A DNA stretch of 64,000 nt from Schizochytrium sp. TIO01 (taxonomy: Eukaryota; Sar; Bigyra; Thraustochytrida; Thraustochytriidae): positions 4,768,501 to 4,832,500 of the forward strand of contig SMSO01000034.1 in NCBI GenBank assembly GCA_004764695.1, written 5' to 3'. Under the pieces are notes generated by a model that was not told the origin of the DNA, searched no databases, and saw only the letters and a program-made list of their open reading frames with translations. Positions 10,840-21,691 of this stretch are shown here, piece by piece (within the stretch, counting starts at the first letter, position 1; each line of letters opens with the position of its first letter). Both the position numbers and the translations under genes were made by a program.

Positions 10840-12087
10840 TTAAGATTGAAGATCACGACCATAACAGCGAATATTTTTGCCGAGATCGATGTTATATGCT
10901 GTAAGCAAGTTCTTGTAATTGTTTGCAATAGTAGGCAAATCTGCACATTTAATTGGTGAACCAACGTGTGAGCTTGCTACCTGGGTGCAAATACTGTTCG
11001 TGTCCAAAGTCGCAGGGATACTGGGGCATTCAGAGTCAGAAATGCACTCACAGCCACACATGGTCATGTGGCAATTCTTGATACGCTTCTCCTTGGTATA
11101 ATAGCGAAAGATATGGGGCAGGTTGGGCTCATCAGGTGATGGGATAGAAGCTTTGCAGAGTTCGAGCTCATTGGATTGGTTATCTGCAACTTGGTCGTAG
11201 TCGCAGCAGCGGGAGTTGAGGCCCTCATTAACCTCAAGATTTTTAAACAAAGTTTGCCAGAAGCTAATCATTCGGCCACTCATTTTGCTGTCGCAATTCA
11301 CAGCTTCCTTAAGAGCGCTTACTTTGGCATTTGGCATGCACCTTTTCACCTCAACCTTTTCAAAACTCTGGATTCGGTCATCCGTGCATTTGATGTCTGT
11401 ATCGATCTTGTCGTTGTCCTCAGATACAACCACAATCTCTACCTCGCTTGCGAGGGAGCGTTTATAAACCTCAATACTGAAGTCGTTGAAGGGTACGTCA
11501 TCAAGCTTCTCGATGAGTGCCTTGGTAATATCGATGCTCTCCAGCATAGCCGTGTCTGCCCAGGTCACACGGTTTCCCGCCGCACTAAAATGAATCAAGA
11601 GAATATCTCTGCGCGAGGCGTGCCTCTCCATGAAAGCTACCAGGTCGGTCTTGGCGCCATGCAAAGCGACCTCGGCAACCACGACAGCACTAAGGATTAT
11701 AGAAAAGAGCACGAAGAGCCCAATACCAATCCAACGCCGATGATTGACCTCCGTGGGCGCGCGGTCGCCTGTAACCATGATGTTCATCTGCTTCATTTGC
11801 TTGCTATCATCAAGCCTATGCACCTCATAGGTTGTGCTCGACAGCGTACGAACCCTCCTAGACTTGCGGCCCTTCTTGCCACGACCGGCCTCGTTCTCGC
11901 CCATACCCACCTCCTCGTCACCAGTCCCTGAGAGTGCGTGCACGTCCTTCTCAAGGTCGTCCACATCATCCTCTTCGTACGAGCCGTCGTCCGAAGAGAC
12001 GTCGTCCTCATGGTGCATCATGACCAGCTGGTTGTCGCCAGCGCCAACGGAGCCCACCGCATGGTACTGTTGCTTGGGAGAGCTCAT
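10840..12087 (-). CDS. Single-pass membrane protein with Cys-rich ectodomain, unknown function
   Basis: A 415-residue protein from the ATG at 12087; the open frame extends 17 codons upstream but without an ATG. The first 118 residues are hydrophilic and very acidic (clusters of Asp/Glu at about 28-50), then a basic patch KKGRKSRR. One hydrophobic segment (about 119-141) is preceded by HRR, predicting a type II orientation with the N-terminus in the cytosol. The remaining roughly 270 residues would be luminal or extracellular and contain 14 cysteines, with a dense CHMTMCGCEC cluster, so disulfides are likely. I do not recognise the family. It could be a surface or endomembrane protein. Confidence 0.75.
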   Translation of the reverse strand: MSSPKQQYHAVGSVGAGDNQLVMMHHEDDVSSDDGSYEEDDVDDLEKDVHALSGTGDEEVGMGENEAGRGKKGRKSRRVRTLSSTTYEVHRLDDSKQMKQMNIMVTGDRAPTEVNHRRWIGIGLFVLFSIILSAVVVAEVALHGAKTDLVAFMERHASRRDILLIHFSAAGNRVTWADTAMLESIDITKALIEKLDDVPFNDFSIEVYKRSLASEVEIVVVSEDNDKIDTDIKCTDDRIQSFEKVEVKRCMPNAKVSALKEAVNCDSKMSGRMISFWQTLFKNLEVNEGLNSRCCDYDQVADNQSNELELCKASIPSPDEPNLPHIFRYYTKEKRIKNCHMTMCGCECISDSECPSIPATLDTNSICTQVASSHVGSPIKCADLPTIANNYKNLLTAYNIDLGKNIRCYGRDLQS

Positions 12088-13582
12088 GGCGCCCAAGAAA
12101 ACAAGAACTACAGAGCGAGGAGGGTCTCCACAGCACACGAGATCCCCGCGCGAGAAGACTGGCGAGGCCGACGCGCGGCGCCGTTCGCGATTTGAATGAT
12201 CGACCCTCTTGCCGATCTAGGTACCTGTCTGTATTGGGTATTAGATACAAGTTGATCGATCATCATCAACTCTTTCTCTTTCTCAGTTATGATAGATAGC
12301 AAACTCGTAGCAGGAATACTAGTGCCCTCGTATCTACTCCTACGTACTAAATATTCGATGAGAACGAGGAAGCGAAGAAGGTCCTCTTCTCGGATTACTA
12401 GCCAAGGCTAGGGATAATCATAGCAACTCTGCCCGGTGAGGAAGACAAAACAAAACAAAAGGGAAGGAAGGAAGTACCTGCGAGGTGGAGTAGGTTGACA
12501 GCAGCAACGAGATGCGAGGAACGAACGTTGGACGTCATGGATATCAAGTCTATGTATTGTAATAGGGCTTACGACACACTTGGACAGTAAACAGGCTCAT
12601 AAAACTCGCAAGAAAAATTTGGATTGAACAGCAAGTATCAAACAGGAGAATATTGAAGATGTCTAACTAAAATATGAAATTTCGAATATAGATAAACAAG
12701 CACCTTTCATCAATAAATATGTATCTAGTTATGATCAAGATAGCCTTAAACGCAGAATTTCTGTACTCGCATTTGTATAATCCAATCAACAATTATCACC
12801 AGTTCTCGATATCAAGTACCGGTCCCTTTGAATTAGGGGCGAACTTGTGGAGCTCAACTTTGTACTTCCAACACAGGCGATTCTTGAAACAACAAAATGC
12901 AAACTGACTTGTACTTTGAAGCACCAATAACAAAAGTAACTCCCTGTCCAAACTTTATCTAAGCAAACTAGACTTGTATCTGAAATTCAGAAGTACATTC
13001 TGATTTTCACAGCCTCGATCGCGTTGCAAAAGTCAAAGAAAGAGAATAATGATGGATGGGAAACCCGGTGCATGATATTAGAAAAAGTGTCTCCGAGCAA
13101 TGGTAACCAGTTTATCAAGACTCTGGAGAACCCCGCTCGCTACACATAAATACATTTGAATGTGAACAACTTTTAGCTCAAATTCGAAGTCGTCCAATAA
13201 TTATTACAAAAAACACCACAATCATAGCTTAAACGAGGCGATAACATCTAAAGTTATACTTCGCTCTCTCAAGAATGACAGCAGTTTTCTGCAAGCTCCA
13301 CTTTATCAATGGAGAAAGGGACGAATGGAATAACCTCAAGACTAGAATTATATGAGTTTTCTGGTATTTTCTAACACCTGATCCTAAAAGTATCTGTTAT
13401 AAAGAAACGTTTGCCAACGCTGAGGGATTAAACAAGAAACGAATATAGACATGACTAGATAATCGTTTATTTTATTTAATCAAATTGTATCCAGAATGAA
13501 ACAAAGTCACGAGAGAAACATGCCTTACGCAACTTCGAATGTCTTGTTTCCTCTGCTTGATTACGCAACGATAAGTAGTTGA
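12088..13582. other. Intergenic region
   Basis: Mostly AT-rich. The first 150 bases upstream of the membrane-protein ATG are GC-richer and probably hold its 5'UTR/promoter. A 62-codon ORF at 12719-12907 has no recognisable features. I see no RNA gene. Confidence 0.5.
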
Positions 13583-16500
13583 TCAAGCAGAGTCCAATTC
13601 CATTGATATAGCTCCATCTAGGTGACGAGTCCGCCTTTGGATGTGATATTTCTGTCCCTCTAGGATTTTATCAACAGCTCGCCCAACATTCCCAATAATG
13701 TTATATTCAGTAAATGTTTGTCCTGCCTTCAATTCTATGACGATATCGAAAATAGGAGATCCAGCTCTTTGACTTCTAACCTTTTGCAATGAAGAGCCAG
13801 AACTCGCTGATCGTGCTTCTTTATCTCCGATAGTAACACTTGTGACGCCGCCTACTAATGCTCTCAGCATGTGGTTTTTAACCAAGCCTCTGAGAGAGCC
13901 ATGCGCAGAAGCGACCAGTCGCACACCCCTCCCTTTACAAGTTCGGGCTGCTCCAACTTCTTTTGCCCTTCCAATCTCATCAAGCACCATAATCTGCGGT
14001 GTATGATTCTGTACACATTCTAACATTATATCGCTCTGTGCGTTCAGTGAAGGCACTATCATACGACGAGCATGACCGATGCAAGGGTGGGGAACATCCC
14101 CATCACCAGCAATTTCATTGCTAGTGTCTATAATGCATACGTTGAAGCGTTGGGCCAACACTCGAGATGTTTCGCGAACAATAGTTGTTTTACCTGAACC
14201 TGGCTCACCAAGAAAAAGTATCGATTTCTTTGGATCGCTAAAGAGAAGGTCTTCGATGATAAGTGCAGCACCAGTGACATGCCGCCCGACTCGCATTGTC
14301 AACCCAATGATTTCAGATGAACGATTGCGAATGGCCGAAATACGATGAAGTTTCCGCTCCAATCCAGATCTATTGTCACCTCCGAAATCCCCAATATTTT
14401 CAACAACTGTATCAATGTCCTCTCTCGTCACCACTTGGTCGCGAAGAAGAACACGTTTACGTTTCACCCAAGCGTGTGGGGGTCTACCTAGATCAAGAAC
14501 AATTTCGATTAGATTCTCAAAGTCTCCGCGTTTGGCAAGGGCCTCACTAAGATCAGGTGGAAGGGTCGCGAACAAAGTGTCTACGTCATTCACCACATCG
14601 ATGGGTTGAAGTTGCCTACTATCTAGACCAGAAATTTCGATCCAAAGCTCAAATGACTTCATTTGATAGGCTTCGTTTTCATCAAAGCAAATGTGTCGGC
14701 CTCCGTCATAAAGAAGAGCCGACTTTGCTCTGCGGTCTGATGCCCGCTGAACCTGGGACCAAAGCTCCTCTCCAAGACTGTCTCGTATGCCTTTAATAAC
14801 AGAGATAAGAAGAGTAACGTCAAGAACAGCATAGTTCAATACATCAGGAGGTAGAGGGCGTTTGGAAAATATGTTACCGCTGCTGTTCATTTTCCTGTGT
14901 ATTTCTTTCTTTAAATTGTGTTGTTGCCCTTGCCCGAATCTATCAAGCATCATGTTGAATCCGACATGAATGTCTCCTGATAAAGCTTCCGCAGCAAGCT
15001 GAGTATCAAAGGTCCCTTTAAATTGAGACCCAACTCTACCAATTCGTGACATCGCCAGAACATCTTTGTGCATGTCGTGGAAATATTTTATTATCGAAGG
15101 GTTTGCCAATATAGAATCTTCTAGAGCCGAACAAACCAGTATTGGGTCTAACTGAATACAATCAAAGATATATGTGATCTTTTTCGTCCTCATGATTGCA
15201 CAAATCTGAATCAAATATAAGTTCTGGGGTACGCCTTCGCAGTCAATGGCCACCAAATCAGCTTCCTTCAACTCATCACATGCTTGAATCAAGGTCATAG
15301 CAGTCTCAACAAAAATAACAGTATCTTTACGACCGGACCTCAATTCCTGTTCTTGAGTAGCTGAATTGCATTTGGTAGTCAAAATCACCTCAGAGGTGGT
15401 TGAGTGAGCATGCCCTTGACTTGTCCCCATATTTAGATTTCTCAAATCGTTGCATGTTCGTTCCAACAACGTTGTAATTACCGCAGCAGAAGTAGGACAT
15501 TGGGAAGGAGTTTCCAAAGTATCGTCTTCGCGATCACCGTTTAAGTTCGGCTCTCGGTTAGTCTGGTTGCAAGCGATTGGCGTAGTTTTCAAGCTTTCAG
15601 ATGTCAAATAAAGTTGCTCCTGACTCATCTTAATATCTACATCCTCCCCATTGTTGCATGCCTGGTCCAAATACATCGTAGCGTCTACAGGAGCAGCAAG
15701 AGCAGCTTTCCGAGTCAAGTTTTCGCTGTCATTGCTCACTTCTGTTTCTTGGATAACATTACTATGATTGGTACTCTCGTAAGGCGAGCGCAGTTTTCCT
15801 TGAATCATCGAGTTTGCGAGTGTCATATCCCATATGCAACTTTTGGAGGTTCCTGATAAACACCCAGCCTCTTTAAGGCGCAGGAGAATTCCGTGAACAA
15901 CCTGCTTATGCGAGTCGCAAGAACTGTCTAGACCATAAAACTTATAGCAGAGAGCCTTTAAGGTTTTCTTTGCAGTTGGCCAATTGTCTCCATACTTCAC
16001 GCTCAAGTGCAACATAAAGTTGATCATCACTGTTTGGTGATCCGAAGAATTAGCTCTGCTTGTGGTCTTGGCACATTCATTATTGATTGTTTTATTTCCC
16101 GTCATGAAACTCGCATGAAAATACAATATCCTATTGTTCATCTTCATGCATGTTACTCCTTCCATTTCTCTTAGTACTACCCCTGGAGAAACAGTATGGC
16201 CATCATTACCTTGTTGGGACAGGGCATACTTGAAACCTTTGACGTTTTTCACAACCATGTTGCACGTGACACCTTCTGGATGTTTAAGCAGAAACCCATG
16301 CAAATTCTTTTGAAAATGATATGAATCCTGAAGTATTGTGATTGTCTCTTCGGTGCTCTCATTCAGTATAATTCTGTTTTCTAAGCGATGACCATTCAAA
16401 ATTGCACTATCACCATCTGGCCCTTTATGTTGCCTCTGATTCAGCGATAGCACGGACAACAACCCTTGGCCAATCCTAGTTCTTTTCAGATGTAAAGATG

Positions 16501-17008
16501 ATAAGCTACAAATAAAATCCTGCAAGCTTTTGTAGCCTAAATGTTTAAAGGATATAGTTTCATGATATCTTGATTCATATTGACCTCGAAGCTGGTCCAA
16601 AGGTATCGATGACATTGATTTGAAGAGCTCAAGAATCTTCCTTTCCACGCGTCGTATTTGCCTGCCCCGAATAATTTCCTTGTTGGACTTTGAATGATTT
16701 ATCGCGACATTCTCGAGCATGGACTTCCCTTGCTGCGTTGCATTACGCGTGATAAAGCATGCCAAGCCTCCACCTTTCCCATGGACATCTAAAGAAGGAA
16801 GATCACTTACGAAGGTTCGTAACTGTCTATAACCATAACTTTGATAGGCAATGGGCTCCTTAAAGTGGTTTCTAAATAAAATGGGAAGCTGGCATAGAGG
16901 TATTTGCTCTACCTGGTTCAAGTCAAATAGTTCAACAATATGATTCTCCACGTCCTTGATTTTGATCTCCTTTTCAGTCGCCAATTCTACCCCTCGATGG
17001 TTTGCCAT
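13583..17008 (-). CDS. LOTUS + DEDDy 3'-5' exonuclease + SpoIIIAA/Ycf45-type ATPase fusion
   Basis: A single 1141-codon intronless ORF from the ATG at 17008. The N-terminal ~400 residues hold at least two OST-HTH/LOTUS-like domains (about 15-95 and 118-185) and two weaker look-alikes; LOTUS domains bind RNA or Vasa-type helicases. A Ser/Thr-rich linker follows. Residues ~570-770 form an EXD1/Egalitarian-like exonuclease: AIDCEG (DxE, ~588), FHDMHKDV (second Asp motif) and YAVLDV (YxxxD, ~727). The C-terminal ~370 residues match the SpoIIIAA/Ycf45 P-loop family: Walker A GEPGSGKT (~932), DTSNEIAGDGDVPHP, Walker B IMVLDEIG (~1008), and the conserved ASAHGS and SVTIGD segments. All catalytic residues I can identify are present. 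Inferred role: ATP-driven RNA processing, possibly organellar or in RNA granules. No clear transit peptide is seen. Confidence 0.85.
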   Translation of the reverse strand: MANHRGVELATEKEIKIKDVENHIVELFDLNQVEQIPLCQLPILFRNHFKEPIAYQSYGYRQLRTFVSDLPSLDVHGKGGGLACFITRNATQQGKSMLENVAINHSKSNKEIIRGRQIRRVERKILELFKSMSSIPLDQLRGQYESRYHETISFKHLGYKSLQDFICSLSSLHLKRTRIGQGLLSVLSLNQRQHKGPDGDSAILNGHRLENRIILNESTEETITILQDSYHFQKNLHGFLLKHPEGVTCNMVVKNVKGFKYALSQQGNDGHTVSPGVVLREMEGVTCMKMNNRILYFHASFMTGNKTINNECAKTTSRANSSDHQTVMINFMLHLSVKYGDNWPTAKKTLKALCYKFYGLDSSCDSHKQVVHGILLRLKEAGCLSGTSKSCIWDMTLANSMIQGKLRSPYESTNHSNVIQETEVSNDSENLTRKAALAAPVDATMYLDQACNNGEDVDIKMSQEQLYLTSESLKTTPIACNQTNREPNLNGDREDDTLETPSQCPTSAAVITTLLERTCNDLRNLNMGTSQGHAHSTTSEVILTTKCNSATQEQELRSGRKDTVIFVETAMTLIQACDELKEADLVAIDCEGVPQNLYLIQICAIMRTKKITYIFDCIQLDPILVCSALEDSILANPSIIKYFHDMHKDVLAMSRIGRVGSQFKGTFDTQLAAEALSGDIHVGFNMMLDRFGQGQQHNLKKEIHRKMNSSGNIFSKRPLPPDVLNYAVLDVTLLISVIKGIRDSLGEELWSQVQRASDRRAKSALLYDGGRHICFDENEAYQMKSFELWIEISGLDSRQLQPIDVVNDVDTLFATLPPDLSEALAKRGDFENLIEIVLDLGRPPHAWVKRKRVLLRDQVVTREDIDTVVENIGDFGGDNRSGLERKLHRISAIRNRSSEIIGLTMRVGRHVTGAALIIEDLLFSDPKKSILFLGEPGSGKTTIVRETSRVLAQRFNVCIIDTSNEIAGDGDVPHPCIGHARRMIVPSLNAQSDIMLECVQNHTPQIMVLDEIGRAKEVGAARTCKGRGVRLVASAHGSLRGLVKNHMLRALVGGVTSVTIGDKEARSASSGSSLQKVRSQRAGSPIFDIVIELKAGQTFTEYNIIGNVGRAVDKILEGQKYHIQRRTRHLDGAISMELDSA

Positions 17009-19069
17009 AGTGTCCTGGAGAAGTAGTTGTTTTCAATAATTTCGATAAAGTTCGAGGCTCAGCGACTTTCAAGCTTCCCCTTAACAAAATTGCACAATCA
17101 CAAGTATGCAAAACTCTTCGTTAGTAAAACGTTGTTATCTTGCTTGCAGGGTATATAGAATTTAGCAGCTTCTGAACTAGGGCGAGCACCTGTTTGCTTG
17201 TTCGTTTGGGTTTTGCTAATGCCAATGCACTCTCTTTCTTGCATTCGTGCATGCGTCACTCTTTACCGATGGACGTTCTCGGAATTGCATTTTTTTTAAA
17301 GCAGGGTACTATTACCTTGGTAATACTTCTTGTGGGGAAGGGTTTATACACGGTCAAATCTAGCCAGTCTGACAATTTGTTCATTCAGGTAGAAACATTA
17401 AAAACATTGTTTATTATTTTTCAGCACATAGACTCTATTGCATCAGTGCGCAACTTGAAAATATTCGAGAAGTGTGGTACGACAACTGGATGATGTGAAA
17501 GGCTAATCAATATTCTATGTTCTTTACTTCAGAAAACAGCTTTGTTGAGTTTTCAAGCCAACTGGGCTGGCTACCTTGAGAGAAAAAGTTCGCGGAAAAT
17601 TATATAAATAACATGTAATTATTTATAATACTAATTTCAAAGAAGTGCTTACCTACCTGTGCATGTCTTTGGTTTTCTAAAAAGCGCTCCCGATTTTTAA
17701 CGTGTCCCGGTTTGTAATTAAAAAAAAAAAAATTTAAAAAAAAATCCGACTCGGAGTCCCCAGACTTTTTTCAAAAATAACTATTTTGAAAACTGCCTCA
17801 ACAGTTCTATAGTTACAACTATTAGATCACTATAATCCTATAATATGAATTTTTTTTTTTTATTTTTTTAAATATACATATATAAATAAAAGTAAAAAAT
17901 TGATCGTGGCACACTGGTACTCACCTAAGAAAAAAAGATGGACACAATTTTTGTGAACACAGGGAATTGGTATTTCTTTCGTCTTAATTAAGAATACAGT
18001 AGGTATAAATGCGGTTCCTAATTTCCTGCTATTGTTTATATAGTAGCTTTTCCTACTTCGTCTGCATTAGGAACTAAACTCCTCCATCACTGGAGCCTGT
18101 TGTTTTCAAAAGAGAACAGTTTTGTCAGACAAGGTACATGTTACCGGCGTACTTCTTTTGCAAATCGTGCAAGTTAGTATGCCTTTCTCACGGTTTAAAA
18201 ATTCTCAATTCTCGAGGACCGACGCCAAAAAATATTGTTTTTTCGGAGTGGTTTGTATGCTGCCTCCAAAAATTGACTCTTCCTTGTGAAGTATATACAA
18301 ACCTAATCTTGAGATTAGTATACTGATGCCTTGAATTACCTCGGTTATTCTTAAAAGAATGTTCCGAGGTACTCCAGTAAGGTGCTCAACACAAAGTGCC
18401 GCCCAAAGACTTGCGATCTTTTAAATGAGCTTTTTCTTAGCATCTCTCGGTTTCGGATATATCAGAGTTTTAAAAAAGTGCGGCGCTGAAAGAAAACTGT
18501 ATCAGAATATTAAAATTCATTTGATTTTTAATTACATTCTCCCCCCGGCCCCTCCGTTCAAAGCCTGTCGATATCTTTACACTAAGGCAAGGCCTAGTGG
18601 AGAACCTGTAGGTAACAGGCATCGAGATATGATTGGCTTGTTCAATACAATAGATTGGGTCAGTGAATGGGCAATGGCGATGTCGTACCACGAATCACTA
18701 GTGATTGACCAATCAAAAGAAAAGTAATCGAGCATGCATCTATACATATAATTTTTTCAGGATGGAAATAAAATGATTCAAAGAGAGGTTCTGGGATGAC
18801 TTACTACAAGCGGAAGCTATGGGACAATCACTATAGATATAACACATACATGATACTGCTTTCTAAAGCTGAAATAAATCATAGCAATGTAAGGCAAGGC
18901 AAATAATAATTGAAAGAAAAGAAAAGCTAGCCTTCTGAACGATTTATGAGTTTCTATGCTAGATGTCGTGTTCTTCGTATCAAGAATCGAACATCGATGT
19001 CCTACAGACAAGAGGAACGCGAAGAATGAAATTTGCTTAAATCAGCGGATAAACAAGTCTCCAACCGGC
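17009..19069. other. Gene-poor region, 2 kb
   Basis: Very AT-rich, with homopolymer tracts near 17720-17750 and 17850-17880. ORFs of 99, 62 and 100 codons (17194-17493, 18138-18326, 18425-18727) show no family signature. Confidence 0.5.
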
Positions 19070-21691
19070 TTATGCAGCAGCTGCAGGGTTACCAGCGACA
19101 AGAGCCGCACGGAAGTCAAGAGGGGCAAAAGCAATTCCGTCACCTTTGTAGAATTTGTTCTGGAACTCAACCCAGGCGAGACGAAGACTGTGCAGGAAGC
19201 ACTCGAGGTTGTCCATGCACATGAGCACAGCAAAAGTAATTGCGGCAAAGATAGCATAGCCAATGAATGCCATGATGACACCCATTGCAGAGTCATCCGG
19301 AAGCCAGTCGAGAAGAGCCTTCTCCAAAAAGACGGAGGCGAGCTGGGAGTGAGCAAGGGAAAGAGCCCAGAGACGCAGGTACGAGGCGGTGTTTGAAATG
19401 CAACCAAGGGTGAACTCGATAGTCTCGATCGCCTGGTGAATCCAAATGTCGCCTGCGGAGTGCTCCTCCTCGTTGTCATGCGGTTGAGCAGCAGGGTTAA
19501 GAGTTGCATCATCGTTGTTGTGGGCTTCGTCGCCAATCATGAGCTCGTTAGCCTCAAGAGAATCATGGCGAACATCACGAACACCGCGGTGTCCATGGTG
19601 CTCATGCATGCGTTTGATGAGGAAGTAAGGCTTGGGAATGAGCATGAGCGGTACCATGATCACGGCGAGCAAGAGGAGAAAGGCCTGGACGGAACCTTGG
19701 CCATCATAAAGACTCTCATCTTCCGGAACATTGCCGGGCTCAAGAGCGATGTTGATGAGAGTTGATAGCAGCGCCGGGGGGTTTTGGCAGTTGACACGCC
19801 CACAGTCCTTCTCAAGCCAGCCAAGAGACCACTTATAAAGGATGAGAAAGCACATGTAGCCAAAGAGTGCACCCATGAAGATGATCATGGGAAGAGCCTC
19901 AAACCACAAATCGAGGTTGTGAAACAGCCCACGATCCTGGAAATACAAAGCGTTGAACAGACGATGAAACAGACCCATCATCATATGGGTGACACCGAAG
20001 ATTACAGCCATCTTCATCTTAAGCGAGTTGAAGAAGAGAAGATCATTCTCAGCGCGGTGCCAGGTCGGGTCAACACCGAAAGGGTATGTCCAATCCGGAT
20101 TCGGTGTAAAGTGGATGGTCTCACTACCAGTAGCACTGGTCTCCTCAATCCATTTGGACGGCCAGAGACGCAGACCCATAGCAAACCAATCGTTGTAAAT
20201 GAAACCACAGTAGGTGGCAAATAATCCCATGAGGATCAAGATGTAACGACCACCAAATACCATGTCAGCAAGTTCGTTCTGACCAACCATCTTACCGAAC
20301 TCTTTCTCCTTGAAGACAATGTAGCATGCAAAAATCAGCAGAAGCACACCATGGCCGATATCACCAAACATGACACCGAAAAAGAACGGAAAGGTGATCA
20401 CAGTAGTCAATGCAGGGTTGGCCTCATGGTAGCGCGGTACACCATAGGTATCAACAATGCCCTGGAATACAGAGGTGAACTTGTTGGTACGAAAGAAGGT
20501 CGGGGGTGATGAGGGCCACTCGGACTCTGGGATCACAGTCACGGAGCTGGGCATCGCCTGAGAGGTAGCGGACTCTGCATGAGCACGGGCGACCATTTCA
20601 GCAACCTCCTCTCGCTTCGTAGCGATTACCCAACCTTCTCCGCGCAAAACACCAGCAACGTCAGCCGCAAAGTGGTTCATAGTGTGATAGATGGACTTCT
20701 CACGCATGGCAATCCACTTCCAGACCTCAAGGTACTGGGCTACCTCAGAGAGCAAGGCCTTAATGTCAGCCTCGTTCTTGTGCAACACACGTGCACGGTC
20801 CTGGATGTCTTCGTGAACCTCACGAAGGCGATCCTCGATTGCCGCAACGTTACTGAGGTCAGGAATCTGGTGGAGACGTGCCTCAAAGGCATCGCAAATA
20901 CGGCGAATCTTTTGCTCGATGTAAGGAGCCTGGAAGAAGACGATGAAGACATCCTTCATCATTACCTCTCCAGTTTCGACGTTCTTGATCGTGTCATCAT
21001 CAATATCATAGAAACGCATAAGGCAGTTACCACGGGTGCTGCGGAATACCATGCGTTCGAAACGGTTGCGGTTCTCGCGAGATACCACACCAGCAATAAA
21101 TCGGAACCGAAGAGCATCTTCATAAACGGCCCCAGTCTCGAGGTTGCCTCCGCTGACCTCAACACTTTGAGCATCGAAAGTGGCATCAGTCACATTCTCC
21201 TGCGCGTACATTTTGGCCTGCTGAAGGACGTGGCGAAGCTCAATCTGAGAGTAGTACTCACTGCTGAGGGTCGAGTTGTACATGTTGAGCTGTACAAGCT
21301 CGGACTCTTTCTCCTCGACGTGGTTCTCGAGGTTGTCCATGTAGTTCATCGGCTGACGGGAAACCTCGCCATCAGATCCTTGGCGCTGGTCCAGGCGATC
21401 CAAAAAGGCGTCGACACTCGGACTGCCGATCGCCGGGATCTCAAAGCGACGGAGCTGCTCATCGAGGTAGCGAAGCTTACGTTCCACTTGGTCGCATCGC
21501 TGGACCTCATTCACATACCGGCGTTGGAAAAGGGTCTGGTCGCCATTCAGATCAGTGAACTGCACAGCACCCATTCGGCCAACTTGCGACAGTACACGGT
21601 GGGCACAGTCCTCCTGAAGCACAATGTTAATGTACTCCATGTCCGCAGAGCGGAACCATGCTTGCACGCCGCCAATATCTTCGCCGCTCAT
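19070..21691 (-). CDS. V-type proton ATPase subunit a (V0 sector)
   Basis: 873 residues from the ATG at 21691, close to the usual 800-880 of the family. Subunit a forms the proton half-channels beside the c-ring of the vacuolar ATPase that acidifies endomembrane compartments. The N-terminal cytosolic half begins with the typical FRSADMEYINIVLQ and GAVQFTDLN stretches, then coiled-coil segments to about residue 400. The membrane half has the conserved FPFFFGVMFGDIGHG and the late-helix TASYLRLWALSLAHSQLA, which carries the arginine (LRLWA) essential for proton translocation in Vph1/Stv1. An acidic cytosolic loop separates the last helices. It is intronless and monocistronic. Identity is secure. 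Confidence 0.97.
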   Translation of the reverse strand: MSGEDIGGVQAWFRSADMEYINIVLQEDCAHRVLSQVGRMGAVQFTDLNGDQTLFQRRYVNEVQRCDQVERKLRYLDEQLRRFEIPAIGSPSVDAFLDRLDQRQGSDGEVSRQPMNYMDNLENHVEEKESELVQLNMYNSTLSSEYYSQIELRHVLQQAKMYAQENVTDATFDAQSVEVSGGNLETGAVYEDALRFRFIAGVVSRENRNRFERMVFRSTRGNCLMRFYDIDDDTIKNVETGEVMMKDVFIVFFQAPYIEQKIRRICDAFEARLHQIPDLSNVAAIEDRLREVHEDIQDRARVLHKNEADIKALLSEVAQYLEVWKWIAMREKSIYHTMNHFAADVAGVLRGEGWVIATKREEVAEMVARAHAESATSQAMPSSVTVIPESEWPSSPPTFFRTNKFTSVFQGIVDTYGVPRYHEANPALTTVITFPFFFGVMFGDIGHGVLLLIFACYIVFKEKEFGKMVGQNELADMVFGGRYILILMGLFATYCGFIYNDWFAMGLRLWPSKWIEETSATGSETIHFTPNPDWTYPFGVDPTWHRAENDLLFFNSLKMKMAVIFGVTHMMMGLFHRLFNALYFQDRGLFHNLDLWFEALPMIIFMGALFGYMCFLILYKWSLGWLEKDCGRVNCQNPPALLSTLINIALEPGNVPEDESLYDGQGSVQAFLLLLAVIMVPLMLIPKPYFLIKRMHEHHGHRGVRDVRHDSLEANELMIGDEAHNNDDATLNPAAQPHDNEEEHSAGDIWIHQAIETIEFTLGCISNTASYLRLWALSLAHSQLASVFLEKALLDWLPDDSAMGVIMAFIGYAIFAAITFAVLMCMDNLECFLHSLRLAWVEFQNKFYKGDGIAFAPLDFRAALVAGNPAAAA

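Noticed and set aside
11176-11931. 251-codon plus-strand ORF
   Set aside because: Antisense to the Cys-rich membrane protein; no domain, while the minus frame has coherent membrane topology.
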